40,214 bases of DNA from Labilibaculum sp. (lineage in GTDB: Bacteria; Bacteroidota; Bacteroidia; Bacteroidales; Marinifilaceae). The DNA lies in the NCBI GenBank assembly GCA_016760525.1, contig JAESUW010000006.1:1-40214 (forward strand), written 5' to 3'. Shown here piece after piece: positions 9,811 to 18,383 of this stretch (positions are counted from its first letter, which is position 1; every line of letters begins with the position of its first letter). The notes under the pieces are model-generated. The model was not told where the DNA came from. It saw only the letters and a program-made list of their open reading frames with translations, and ran no database searches. The position numbers were made by a program, and so were the translations under genes.

Positions 9811-9888
9811 GAGTTGTTTCCTATTCCTCAAAATGAGATTATTGCAAATAACTCAATTGATGAAACAGATCAAAACCCTGGATATTAA
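9811..9888 (+). pseudogene. Orphan C-terminal tail of a second SusD protein
   Basis: The frame from 9811 reads ELFPIPQNEIIANN, then SIDETDQNPGY and a stop at 9886-9888. This is the canonical C-terminal signature of SusD proteins (a PIPQ-E--AN core and a QNPGY end). It differs clearly from the tail of the intact SusD just upstream (KLPIPQSELDAN...QNKYW), so it is not a simple local duplication of it. Upstream the frame runs only to a TAA at 9784, with no start codon and no other SusD sequence. It is best read as the remnant of an earlier SusD gene after deletion or replacement. Confidence 0.8.
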
Positions 9889-9918
9889 TAAACATTATTA
9901 TCAAATTTGAATCATAAA

Positions 9919-9948
9919 AAAAGACTACCCTAACTAGGGTAGTCTTTT
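9919..9948 (+). terminator. Strong hairpin between the SusD relic and GH30
   Basis: AAAAGACTACCCTA (9919-9932) and TAGGGTAGTCTTTT (9935-9948) are perfectly complementary over 14 bp with a 2-base centre. The T run at the 3' side is only four bases. It lies 32 bp before the GH30 start codon and may end the susCD transcript or separate it from the GH30-GH3-GH3 group. Confidence 0.7.
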
Positions 9949-9979
9949 CCAAATTCATTAGAATTTAGAAAACAAAACT

Positions 9980-11440
9980 ATGAAAAGATTTATCCCGGTT
10001 ATTGCAATTGCATTTATTGCATGTTCGCAACCAAATAAGAAAGATAATATAAGCTCTATCAATGAGTTTAGCGCAGAAGGAAAAACCGCAACAGTAATAA
10101 CTACTGCCAAGGGAACAAATCTTAGATTAAGCAAAACTTCTCAACTTAATTTCACAAATTCAGAACAAGCGCTGGAGACAGAAAACTCCATATTCGTTAA
10201 TCCAAACAATACATTTCAAACCTTTATAGGAATAGGTGGTGCTATTACTGATGCATCCGCAGAAGTATTTGCAAAACTTTCAAAAGAAAAACAAGAAGAA
10301 TTAATTACAGCCTATTATGGCAAAGAAGGTATTAACTATACCTTAATCCGTACGTCTATTCATAGTTGCGACTTTAGTAGTGGCAGCTTCACATATATCG
10401 AAGAAGAAGATAAAGAATTAAAAACCTTCTCAATTGAGCATGACAGACAGTATCGTTTGCCAATGATTAAACAGGCAATTGCAAAAGCCGGAGAATCCAT
10501 GTTATTTTATGCAAGTCCCTGGAGCCCGCCAGCATTTATGAAAGACAATAAAAACATGCTTCAAGGTGGTAAATTACTTTCAGAATACTACAATACGTGG
10601 GCCAGATACTACGCTAAATTCATAAAAGCGTACGAAAAAGAAGGCATTCCTGTTTGGGGAATAACAATTCAAAATGAACCCATGGCAGTTCAACGATGGG
10701 AATCCTGCATTTACACAGCGGAAGAAGAAAGAGATTTCCTAAAAAACCACTTAGGTCCAATACTAGAACAAGAAGGACTTGGAGATAAAAACATTGTGGT
10801 GTGGGATCATAACAGAGATTTAATTACTCATAGAGCCAATACTATTTTTGATGATTCTGATGCGGCCAAATATGCCTGGGGAACAGGTTTCCATTGGTAT
10901 GAAACTTGGAGAGGTGGTGAACCAATGTTCGACAATTTACAAAAAATACAAGAGGCTTATCCTGATAAAAAATTACTATTTACCGAAGGTTGCAATGAAG
11001 CTTTCGATCCTGCAAAATATCAATATTGGCCAAATGCAGAACGATATGGTCGTTCAATGATTAATGATTTTAACAGAGGAACCGTTGGCTGGACCGATTG
11101 GAACATTCTTTTGGATGAAACCGGAGGACCAAATCATGTTGGTAATTTTTGTTTCTCTCCTGTTCATGCTGATACAAGAACAGACAGTTTAATTTACACC
11201 CCTTCGTATTTCTATTTAGGACATTTCTCAAAATTCATTCGCCCCGGAGCTAAAAGAATAAGTACTGCATCAAGTAATAGTACACTAATAAGTACTTCAT
11301 TTATAAACGAAAATGGAAAAATAGCCACCGTAGTTATGAATAGCTCCGAAGAAGCAATAAACTACAAATTATATATTGGAGCAAGTATGGCAACATCAAT
11401 TAAAATACCGGCAAGAGCCATTCAAACAATTATCTTTTAA
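9980..11440 (+). CDS. GH30 beta-glucosidase/beta-1,6-glucanase-type lipoprotein
   Basis: This 486-residue clan GH-A enzyme has a lipoprotein signal peptide ending AFIAC, so it is anchored in a membrane facing the periplasm or surface. The sequence FQTFIGIGGAITDASAEVF opens the catalytic barrel. YASPWSPPAFMKDN is a family hallmark. The acid/base Glu233 is in ITIQNEP and the nucleophile Glu336 is in LLFTEGCNE. The C-terminal ~80 residues form the small beta-domain typical of GH30 (GKIATVVMNSSEEAINYKL). In beta-glucan loci, GH30 enzymes usually attack beta-1,6 bonds or beta-glucosyl ends. The subfamily (1 or 3) cannot be fixed by eye. It starts an apparent GH30-GH3-GH3 group with short gaps of 45 and 19 bp. 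Confidence 0.9.
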   Translation: MKRFIPVIAIAFIACSQPNKKDNISSINEFSAEGKTATVITTAKGTNLRLSKTSQLNFTNSEQALETENSIFVNPNNTFQTFIGIGGAITDASAEVFAKLSKEKQEELITAYYGKEGINYTLIRTSIHSCDFSSGSFTYIEEEDKELKTFSIEHDRQYRLPMIKQAIAKAGESMLFYASPWSPPAFMKDNKNMLQGGKLLSEYYNTWARYYAKFIKAYEKEGIPVWGITIQNEPMAVQRWESCIYTAEEERDFLKNHLGPILEQEGLGDKNIVVWDHNRDLITHRANTIFDDSDAAKYAWGTGFHWYETWRGGEPMFDNLQKIQEAYPDKKLLFTEGCNEAFDPAKYQYWPNAERYGRSMINDFNRGTVGWTDWNILLDETGGPNHVGNFCFSPVHADTRTDSLIYTPSYFYLGHFSKFIRPGAKRISTASSNSTLISTSFINENGKIATVVMNSSEEAINYKLYIGASMATSIKIPARAIQTIIF

Positions 11441-11485
11441 TCAGACAAAACAACCATAAAAACTCAAAACCATAACTCACATTAC

Positions 11486-13663
11486 ATGAAGAAATTATTA
11501 TTTGTAATCTTTTTATTGACACTCGTAAGCACCAATCAACTCTTAGCCCAAAATAACTCGATGGACAATAAAATTAAAGAAATTATAAAACAGCTAACTC
11601 TAAAAGAAAAGCTGGATATGTGTCACGCACAATCCAAATTTAGCTCAAAGGGAGTAGCACGTTTGGGAATTCCTGAAATTTGGATGTCGGATGGGCCACA
11701 TGGTGTTCGCGCAGAAATTGCCTGGGATAGCTGGCAACATGCCGGATGGACTAATGATTCCTGCACGGCCTTTCCAGCTTTAACATGTCTGGCTGCAACT
11801 TTTAATCCCAAATTATCCTATAAATATGGAAAAGCAATTGGAGAAGAAGCCAGATATCGAAAGAAAGATATTCTTTTAGGCCCTGGAGTTAACATTTACA
11901 GGACTCCCCTTAACGGAAGAAATTTTGAATACATGGGAGAAGATCCTTACTTGGCATCAAAAATGGTGGTTCCATACATCCATGGCGTACAGGAAAATGG
12001 AGTTGCTGCTTGTGTGAAACACTACGTACTTAACAATCAAGAACACTGGCGAGATCACATCAATGTTGAATTGAGCGATAGAGCTTTATACGAAATCTAT
12101 CTGCCTGCATTTAAGGCTGCCGTGCAGGAAGGCAAAGTATGGTCTATAATGGGAGCCTACAATCAGGTAAGAGGACAATATTGCTGTCATAATGAGCTTT
12201 TGGTAAATAAAATATTAAAAGGAGATTGGGGTTTCGATGGTGTTTTGGTAACCGATTGGGGAGCAACTCACGACACAAAAGAAGCTGCTTTATTTGGTTT
12301 GGATATTGAAATGGGAACAGGAACTGATGGATTGACCAGTTCTTTAAAGAATGCCTACGACAACTATTTCATGGCTAATCCTTTGCTTAAGATGATTCAA
12401 TCCGGCGAAATTGATGAATCTGTTGTTGATGAAAAAGTAGAACGAATTCTTCGTTTGATGTTCCGAACAAACATGAATTCGTCACGTCCGAATGGAATCA
12501 TGAATAGCCAAGAGCATTTCGATGTTGCTCGCGAAATTGCACAAGAAGGCATCGTATTACTTAAAAATGAAGCCAACTTCTTCCCTATCGATCCCGAAAA
12601 AGTACAAACAATAGCCATAATTGGCGAAAATGCCACAAAAATGATGACTGTCGGCGGTGGATCTTCCGAATTAAAAACCATACATGAAATTTCTCCATTG
12701 GAAGGGATTCATAAACGATTCAAAAATGCAAATATTCTTCACGCAATGGGATATGCCTCCGGACCATCTGTTTATGGTAGAGTTATCGATTCTAAATTGA
12801 ATGCAGATTCTTTAAAAAACGAAGCTCTGGAAATAGCCTCAAAAGCAGATATCGTTCTTTTTGTAGGTGGTTTAAACAAAAACCATCACCAGGATTGCGA
12901 GGGAGATGACCGTAAACATTTTTCATTGCCATTCGGACAAGATGATTTAATATCCAGAATATTGAAGGTTAATAAGAATACTGCTGTTATTCTGATAAGT
13001 GGAAATGCTGTAGAAATGCCATGGGTCGATCAGGTTAAAGGGATTGTGCAAACTTGGTATTTGGGTAGTGAAACTGGACATGCTATTGCAGATGTACTTT
13101 CAGGAGATGTAAATCCTTCCGGGAAATTACCATTTTCATTTCCAGTAAAATTAGAAGACAATGCTGCTCATGCTTTTGATGAACTCTCCTACCCTGGCGA
13201 TGGAACAAATCAAGAGTACAAAGAAGATATTTTAGTTGGATATCGCTGGCACGACACAAAAAAAATTAAGCCTCTATATGCTTTTGGCTTCGGATTATCT
13301 TACACTTCTTTTCAAATACAAAATGTAAAATCAAATAAGATTTCTTACAAAAAAGAAGATACCATTATCATCTCTTGTGAAATTAAAAACACTGGTAAAA
13401 TAAAAGGAAACGAAGTAATTCAAGTATATGTCAATGATGTTAAAGCTTCCGTTTTACGACCACTTAAAGAACTAAAGGCTTTTAAAAAAGTAAAACTAAA
13501 TCCGAAAGAAACAAAATCCATAACGCTAAAAATACCAACAAAAGAACTTGCTTTCTTCGACGATTCAATTATGGATTGGAAACTAGAAAGTGGTCAATAT
13601 AAACTAATGATAGGAATGTCTTCTCAAGACATTAAGAAAATAATATCCGTTAAAGTTAAATAA
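11486..13663 (+). CDS. GH3 beta-glucosidase, periplasmic
   Basis: This 725-residue enzyme has a cleavable signal peptide (ends near LLAQ) and no lipobox, so it is probably a soluble periplasmic enzyme releasing glucose from oligosaccharide ends. The GH3 N-terminal barrel shows IWMSDGPHGVRAE, GPGVNIYRTPLNGRNFEYMGEDPYL, the CVKHYVLNN lysine-histidine motif and VLVTDWGA with Asp257 as the nucleophile. The C-terminal alpha/beta sandwich follows (IVLLKNE, WYLGSETGHAIADVL), then a fibronectin-III-like domain starting around residue 590 (YAFGFGLSYTSF). The SDGPHG and NGRNFEYMGEDP features resemble beta-glucosidases. It differs in sequence and localisation from the second GH3, suggesting a split of linkage or chain-length roles. 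Confidence 0.93.
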   Translation: MKKLLFVIFLLTLVSTNQLLAQNNSMDNKIKEIIKQLTLKEKLDMCHAQSKFSSKGVARLGIPEIWMSDGPHGVRAEIAWDSWQHAGWTNDSCTAFPALTCLAATFNPKLSYKYGKAIGEEARYRKKDILLGPGVNIYRTPLNGRNFEYMGEDPYLASKMVVPYIHGVQENGVAACVKHYVLNNQEHWRDHINVELSDRALYEIYLPAFKAAVQEGKVWSIMGAYNQVRGQYCCHNELLVNKILKGDWGFDGVLVTDWGATHDTKEAALFGLDIEMGTGTDGLTSSLKNAYDNYFMANPLLKMIQSGEIDESVVDEKVERILRLMFRTNMNSSRPNGIMNSQEHFDVAREIAQEGIVLLKNEANFFPIDPEKVQTIAIIGENATKMMTVGGGSSELKTIHEISPLEGIHKRFKNANILHAMGYASGPSVYGRVIDSKLNADSLKNEALEIASKADIVLFVGGLNKNHHQDCEGDDRKHFSLPFGQDDLISRILKVNKNTAVILISGNAVEMPWVDQVKGIVQTWYLGSETGHAIADVLSGDVNPSGKLPFSFPVKLEDNAAHAFDELSYPGDGTNQEYKEDILVGYRWHDTKKIKPLYAFGFGLSYTSFQIQNVKSNKISYKKEDTIIISCEIKNTGKIKGNEVIQVYVNDVKASVLRPLKELKAFKKVKLNPKETKSITLKIPTKELAFFDDSIMDWKLESGQYKLMIGMSSQDIKKIISVKVK

Positions 13664-13682
13664 AATTAAAACCATTACAATA

Positions 13683-15956
13683 ATGATAAAAAAATTAAAC
13701 CTCGTTATCATCTCATTACTCATACTTTCATCGTGTAATATAGATAAAAACACCTTGTCTAAAGAAGATGAATTTGTATCTGAGCTTCTCGAGAAAATGA
13801 CTCTTTCTGAGAAAATAGGCCAATTAAACCAACATACAAGTCGTTGGGAAATGACAGGACCTGCTCCCAAAAACGATAAATCACAGGATCAATTAGAACT
13901 AATAAAAAATGGTGACGTTGGCTCTATGCTAAATGTAACAGGAGCAGATGCAACTCGTAAAGCTCAACAATTAGCCGTTGAAAACAGCCGGCTAGGTATT
14001 CCTATGATTTTCGGTTACGATGTAATTCACGGTTATCAAACCATGTTCCCAATTCCTTTGGCTGAAGCCTCATCCTGGGATCCTGAAATTGTTAAACTAT
14101 CTGCACAAGTTGCAGCAAAAGAAGCTTCCGCTGCTGGTTTACAATGGACTTTTGCTCCCATGATGGATGTGGGTAGAGATGCCCGCTGGGGAAGAGTTAT
14201 GGAAGGATGCGGTGAAGATCCTTATTTAGCAAGTGTTTTATCCGTAGCTCGTGTTAAAGGATTTCAAGGAGACAATTTGTCTAAAAACAATACCATTGCC
14301 GCTTGTGCCAAACACTTTGCCGGTTATGGATTCTCCGAATCCGGGAGAGATTATAATACGGTAGACATCAGCACCTACACACTTCACAATATTGTTTTAC
14401 CACCTTTTAAAGCTGTTACCGAAGCAGGTGTTTCTACTTTCATGAATTCATTCAACATTATAAACGGAACACCTGCTACCGCAAGTATATATTTACAACG
14501 CTCATTATTAAAAGGACTATGGAATTTCGAAGGATTCGTATTATCCGACTGGGCCAGTATTGAAGAAATGACCACTCATGGAGCAGCCGAAGATTTAAAA
14601 GAAGCAGCCCTGCTGGCAATTAACGCAGGTTCGGATATGGATATGGAATCCCATGCCTACAGCAAGTATCTTAAAGAACTGGTAGAGGAAGAGAAAGTAG
14701 ATGAAAAATTAATTGATGATGCTGTTAAACGAATCCTAAAAATAAAATACAAGCTTGGCCTTTTTGAAGATCCATATCAATACTCAAATATTGAACGGGA
14801 GAAAAAAGAAATTTACAGTAAGGAAAACAGGGATATTGCCAGAAAAGTAGCTCGTCATTCAATGGTTCTTTTGAAAAATGAGAAGCAATTACTTCCTCTG
14901 TCAAAACAAATCAAGTCGATAGCAGTAATTGGACCATTGGCCGCCAATAAAGATATTCCCTTAGGAAGCTGGAGAGCCAAAGCAATCAAAAACTCGGCTG
15001 TATCCTTACTGGAAGGAATTCAATCAGCCGTGTCTGCAAAAACAAAAATAAACTACAGTAAAGGCTGTAATTTAACCATTGGGGATCGAAGTTTTCTTCA
15101 GGAGCTCTCGTTTGAAGAAAATGACAAATCGGGATTTCCAGATGCAATAAAAGCAGCACAGAATTCAGAAGTGGTAATCATGGCTCTTGGAGAGGATTGC
15201 TGGCAATCAGGTGAAGGCAGAAGCCAAACAGATATTCGCTTAAAAGGACAACAATTGGACTTATTTAATGCCATTAAAAAAGTAAATAAAAACATTATTG
15301 TTGTTTTAATGAACGGACGACCTCTGGCAATTCCTGAACTGTCAGAAAAAGCACCTGCCATTTTGGAAACTTGGTTTGGTGGTTCCGAAGCGGGGAATGC
15401 AATTGCAGATGTTCTTTTCGGAGATTACAATCCATCCGGTAAATTGACCATCTCATTTCCTAGAAGTGTTGGCCAATGTCCTATTTATTACAATCATATG
15501 AATACCGGAAGACCAACTTCAACAAATAATGTATTTTGGTCTCACTATACCGATTCTCCAAATACTCCATTATATCCATTCGGATATGGTTTGAGCTACA
15601 CCTCTTTTACTTATGGGCAAGCAACAATCAATTCCGATGAGATAAAAAAGAATGAATCCATTCAGGTTAAGTTATCACTTGCCAACACTGGAAATTTTAA
15701 AGGCGAAGAAGTGGTGCAGCTTTACATTCAAGATCCTAAAGCAACATATGCACGCCCTGTAAAAGAATTAAAAAAATTCAAAAAAATCAAGTTAGAGCCA
15801 GGTGAGAGCAAAGAAGTTTCATTCATATTAGAAGCTAAAGATTTAGGATATTATTCTCCTGAGGGGGAATTCCTAATAGAATCAGGTGTGTATCACATTT
15901 ATATTGGAGAAAATTCTCAGGAAGTTCAGCAAGTTAATTTTACACTTATAGATTAG
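13683..15956 (+). CDS. GH3 beta-glucosidase lipoprotein, BglX-like
   Basis: This 757-residue enzyme has a lipobox (LILSSC, Cys18), so it is membrane anchored, unlike the preceding GH3. Its domain order follows E. coli BglX: a barrel with KIGQLNQ, IPMIFGYDVIHGYQT, DVGRDARWGRVMEGCGEDPYL, KHFAGYG and VLSDWAS (nucleophile Asp289). The sandwich domain follows with VLLKNE and GEDCWQSGEGRS, which may supply the acid/base residue. A C-terminal Fn3-like domain begins near YPFGYGLSYTSF. It is the last gene of the locus, 19 bp after the other GH3 and followed 18 bp later by a strong terminator. The likely role is removal of terminal glucose from imported beta-gluco-oligosaccharides. Confidence 0.94.
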   Translation: MIKKLNLVIISLLILSSCNIDKNTLSKEDEFVSELLEKMTLSEKIGQLNQHTSRWEMTGPAPKNDKSQDQLELIKNGDVGSMLNVTGADATRKAQQLAVENSRLGIPMIFGYDVIHGYQTMFPIPLAEASSWDPEIVKLSAQVAAKEASAAGLQWTFAPMMDVGRDARWGRVMEGCGEDPYLASVLSVARVKGFQGDNLSKNNTIAACAKHFAGYGFSESGRDYNTVDISTYTLHNIVLPPFKAVTEAGVSTFMNSFNIINGTPATASIYLQRSLLKGLWNFEGFVLSDWASIEEMTTHGAAEDLKEAALLAINAGSDMDMESHAYSKYLKELVEEEKVDEKLIDDAVKRILKIKYKLGLFEDPYQYSNIEREKKEIYSKENRDIARKVARHSMVLLKNEKQLLPLSKQIKSIAVIGPLAANKDIPLGSWRAKAIKNSAVSLLEGIQSAVSAKTKINYSKGCNLTIGDRSFLQELSFEENDKSGFPDAIKAAQNSEVVIMALGEDCWQSGEGRSQTDIRLKGQQLDLFNAIKKVNKNIIVVLMNGRPLAIPELSEKAPAILETWFGGSEAGNAIADVLFGDYNPSGKLTISFPRSVGQCPIYYNHMNTGRPTSTNNVFWSHYTDSPNTPLYPFGYGLSYTSFTYGQATINSDEIKKNESIQVKLSLANTGNFKGEEVVQLYIQDPKATYARPVKELKKFKKIKLEPGESKEVSFILEAKDLGYYSPEGEFLIESGVYHIYIGENSQEVQQVNFTLID

Positions 15957-15974
15957 TTTTGATTAGTTAATTGC

Positions 15975-16011
15975 AAAAAGGCGGAAAATAAATTTGTTTT
16001 TCGCCTTTTTT
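15975..16011 (+). terminator. Intrinsic terminator at the end of the glycan-utilization locus
   Basis: AAAAAGGCG (15975-15983) pairs with CGCCTTTTT (16002-16010). A G-T pair and four more A-T pairs extend this to a 14-bp stem with an 8-nt loop, and a T run closes it. It lies just after the last GH3 gene and cleanly ends the operon. Confidence 0.85.
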
Positions 16012-16304
16012 AGTAAAAGTTTAGCTACAATAGATAAACTGAAACAATAGATTTCTAAAAGTTTTTTTTTCAATAAAAATTATACTCCTTATCCTTAAGC
16101 TCTTGGATAATAATAATTGTTAAAGACATTTAAATTCAGCTTTTGCATTTCTTTTCCTTAGTTTTTTTACGTATTTTCAATCTAGAAAGATTAATCATTT
16201 ATGGCTTTGCAGGCCATTAGCGCGCAAATAACAATAACCGGTTTATATTTATCAGAATATTAACTTGTGCAGTAAATTGCATATAAAATATAGGAGGAAT
16301 TGTG
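16012..16304 (+). other. Untranslated region upstream of hpf
   Basis: These 293 bp are AT-rich with long T runs and contain no open frame of note. An imperfect palindrome, ATGGCTTTGCAGGCCAT (16201-16217), lies about 90 bp before hpf and could be an operator or leader hairpin. No clear TAnnTTTG promoter was seen. The last bases contain a near-perfect Shine-Dalgarno sequence, described separately. Confidence 0.4.
16292..16297 (+). promoter_or_regulatory. Strong Shine-Dalgarno site of hpf
   Basis: AGGAGG ends 7 bases before ATG 16305, an ideal spacing, and it decides the start over GTG 16302 and ATG 16311. Such a site is unusual for Bacteroidota, whose ribosomes mostly do not use Shine-Dalgarno pairing. 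Among the genes in this window it is the only one this strong. Confidence 0.85.
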
Positions 16305-16604
16305 ATGAACATGAAAATGCAATCCGTAGGTTTTAAAGCAGATAGCAAACTAGAAGCTTTTATTAACCAGAAATTTAAAAAACTTGAAAAACTTGAAAGT
16401 ACAATTACAGGTTACGATATAATACTAAATGTTGACAAATCAAGTACAAGAGATAATAAAGTTGTTGAAGTAAAAATGAACGTTCCTGGAAGTGAACTTT
16501 TTGCAAAAAAGAAAAGCTCATCGTTTGAAGAAGCGGCCGATTTAGTTTCAGAAGCATTACGAACTCAAATATTAAAATACAAAGAAGTAAGAGCCAACAA
16601 ATAA
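16305..16604 (+). CDS. hpf: Ribosome hibernation promoting factor, short form (HPF/YfiA)
   Basis: This 99-residue protein binds the 30S decoding site and inactivates ribosomes in stationary phase or stress. It has the S30AE/HPF fold pattern: QSVGFKADSKLEAFINQKFKKLEKL (strand-helix), then GYDIILNVDK, KVVEVKMNVPGSELFAKKKSSSFEEAADLVSEALRTQI with the usual basic patch and a final helix ending LKYKEVRANK. It lacks the C-terminal dimerisation domain of long HPF, so it is the short class. The gene stands alone between two terminators. The start was chosen by the Shine-Dalgarno site at 16292-16297. Confidence 0.92.
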   Translation: MNMKMQSVGFKADSKLEAFINQKFKKLEKLESTITGYDIILNVDKSSTRDNKVVEVKMNVPGSELFAKKKSSSFEEAADLVSEALRTQILKYKEVRANK

Positions 16605-16612
16605 AATATCAG

Positions 16613-16640
16613 CCCTCTGCATTCGCAGAGGGTTTTTCTT
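16613..16640 (+). terminator. Intrinsic terminator after hpf
   Basis: CCCTCTGC (16613-16620), loop ATTC, GCAGAGGG (16625-16632), then TTTTTCTTTT. This is a textbook G/C-rich stem with a T tract, 8 bp after the hpf stop. Confidence 0.92.
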
Positions 16641-16713
16641 TTCCCCTTCCCTAATCACATTTTCAAATATCCATTAACCATACAATAAAAGTCTTTAATA
16701 CAAAAAAAAAATC

Positions 16714-16721
16714 TATTTTTG
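16714..16721 (+). promoter_or_regulatory. Possible -7 element of the ECF sigma gene
   Basis: TATTTTTG matches the Bacteroidota housekeeping -7 consensus TAnnTTTG, 21 bases before ATG 16743. No TTTG lies at the usual 19-21 base distance upstream, so this is a half-site prediction. Confidence 0.35.
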
Positions 16722-16742
16722 ATTTTTAAAAACGGAGATATC

Positions 16743-17303
16743 ATGCTTGTGCTTTCTAAAACCAAACCTAATATTGATTTTGAAAAAACATTCAAAGAGT
16801 TTTATTCTCCCTTGTGCAATTTTGCATACACCTTTATTCCCGACCAAGATGTATGTCAAGACTTGGTTCAAGACGTTTTTTTTAAAATATGGGATAAATC
16901 TCCTGATATTAACACTTCCATTTCCTCTTATTTGTACAAAGCAGTAAAGAACTCCTGCTTCGACCATATGAGAAAAAGTTACAAGCAGTCTATTATTCCA
17001 ATTGAAGAAATAGAAGATCCCATTGACTCTCCTTACGAATTAAATCGGGAAAATAATTTGGAGGCACTGAAGCAAAAAATTGAAACTGCAGTTAATTCTC
17101 TCCCTCCAAAATGCAAGGAAATATTTTTATTACGTAGAAATTTCCAGATGTCTTATGATGAAATTTCAATTGAGTTGAACATTTCGAAAAAGACCATTGA
17201 AAACCATATGAATTCGGCCATTAAAAAATTAAGAACTCAATTAAGTAAATCTGATTTACTGATCTATTTTTTCTTTCTCGAAAAAAAACCACTTTTCAAC
17301 TAG
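16743..17303 (+). CDS. ECF-type RNA polymerase sigma factor (FecI-like)
   Basis: This is a 186-residue sigma-70 family protein with only regions 2 and 4. Region 2 covers about residues 15-85 (FKEFYSPLCNFAYTFI, QDLVQDVFFKIWD, SSYLYKAVKNSCFDHMRK). Region 4 covers about 115-170 (LPPKCKEIFLLRRNFQMSYDEISIELNISKKTIENHMNSAIKKLR) and includes the -35-binding helix-turn-helix. The frame extends back to a TTG at 16719, but ATG 16743 is preferred because GGAG sits 5 bases before it. The next genes encode a FecR-like anti-sigma factor and a receptor with an STN domain, so it is expected to be released when the receptor binds its ligand and then to transcribe the uptake genes. Confidence 0.93.
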   Translation: MLVLSKTKPNIDFEKTFKEFYSPLCNFAYTFIPDQDVCQDLVQDVFFKIWDKSPDINTSISSYLYKAVKNSCFDHMRKSYKQSIIPIEEIEDPIDSPYELNRENNLEALKQKIETAVNSLPPKCKEIFLLRRNFQMSYDEISIELNISKKTIENHMNSAIKKLRTQLSKSDLLIYFFFLEKKPLFN

Positions 17304-17424
17304 GGGTAAAACAATAATCCTCGTCTTACCTATAGAGTCCAAACAAAACCTTTTATATTTTGTATTCACTCTAAAAACCAAAAATTGCAATTTTTTGATT
17401 TGAATACCAATAATCTAATGCACC

Positions 17425-18375
17425 ATGAAGGTAAACACCGAAGTATTAACCGATTATTTAAATGAAAAATGTGACAAGGAAACAAAGCAGAAGCTAACAC
17501 TCTGGCTAAAAGAAGATTCCAATAATCAAAAATATTTAAACGAACTTAAGATATATTGGGACGCAAAGGAATTCAAACCTGCAAAAATTGAATTCGATTC
17601 AGAGGCCGGATTTCAAAAATTATTAGCAAAAAAATCGAACAAAAAAACACAACTTATAAGAAAAACACTTCGATATGCAGCTCTTGTTGTGGCTCTTATT
17701 ACAACTGGTTTATTTGGATACCTTGCTGTTAATTGGAATATTTCAGATACGATTGTCATGAACATGGAGCAAACCGAAAAAACAGTGATACTTCCTGATG
17801 GTACTTCTATTTATCTGGCAAAAGGATCTACGATTGAATATCCAAATCAATTTTCAGAAAATGAAAGACTGGTAAAACTAAAAGGAGAGGCTTTTTTTAA
17901 AGTTGCTAAAAATAAACTTAAACCTTTTATTATTTTATCAGGGCAAACCAAAACAAAGGTTGTTGGAACTTCTTTTCGAATAATAGAAGAAAGTAACAGA
18001 ACAACAATAAAGGTTATAACTGGAATCGTAGAATTTATGGAGCGAGCAAATCCTAAAAATAAAATCAGATTACGAAAAGGTGATTTGGCGCAATTTGTAA
18101 ACAATCAAAAAGCAGTTATAAAAGGGTATTCTAATTCTGAGAAAAAAGATTTTTTAGTTAAATCACTAAAGTATAAAAATGAGAGGTTAGAGGTAATTTG
18201 TAAGGATTTAAGTGAAATTTTCGGCGCGACTATCAAACTGCAAAATGAGAACATATCTCAGCTATCACTTACGGCAGTATTTGAAAATCAAAACCTTGAA
18301 AGTATAATTAAATCTATTTGTTTCACTCTCGATCTCGAATTTGAACAAAAAGAAAATATCATCCTACTAAAGTAA
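17425..18375 (+). CDS. FecR-family anti-sigma factor
   Basis: This is a 316-residue single-pass inner-membrane protein. A cytoplasmic N-terminal part (about 1-75, with the TKQKLTLWLKEDSNNQKYLNELK pattern) should bind the sigma factor. A transmembrane helix lies at about 76-97 (YAALVVALITTGLFGYLAV). The periplasmic FecR domain follows (KTVILPDGTSIYLAKGSTIEYP, GEAFFKVAKN, VVGTSFRI), and a C-terminal DUF4974-like domain covers the last ~70 residues (NERLEVICKDLSEIFGATI). It lies 121 bp after the sigma gene and 8 bp before the receptor gene. It relays the signal from the receptor STN domain to the sigma factor. Confidence 0.92.
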   Translation: MKVNTEVLTDYLNEKCDKETKQKLTLWLKEDSNNQKYLNELKIYWDAKEFKPAKIEFDSEAGFQKLLAKKSNKKTQLIRKTLRYAALVVALITTGLFGYLAVNWNISDTIVMNMEQTEKTVILPDGTSIYLAKGSTIEYPNQFSENERLVKLKGEAFFKVAKNKLKPFIILSGQTKTKVVGTSFRIIEESNRTTIKVITGIVEFMERANPKNKIRLRKGDLAQFVNNQKAVIKGYSNSEKKDFLVKSLKYKNERLEVICKDLSEIFGATIKLQNENISQLSLTAVFENQNLESIIKSICFTLDLEFEQKENIILLK

Positions 18376-18383
18376 ATTATTAA

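Noticed and set aside
12397-12681. Minus-strand frame of 94 residues inside the first GH3 gene
   Set aside because: It is a shadow of the conserved GH3 coding sequence, with no independent support.
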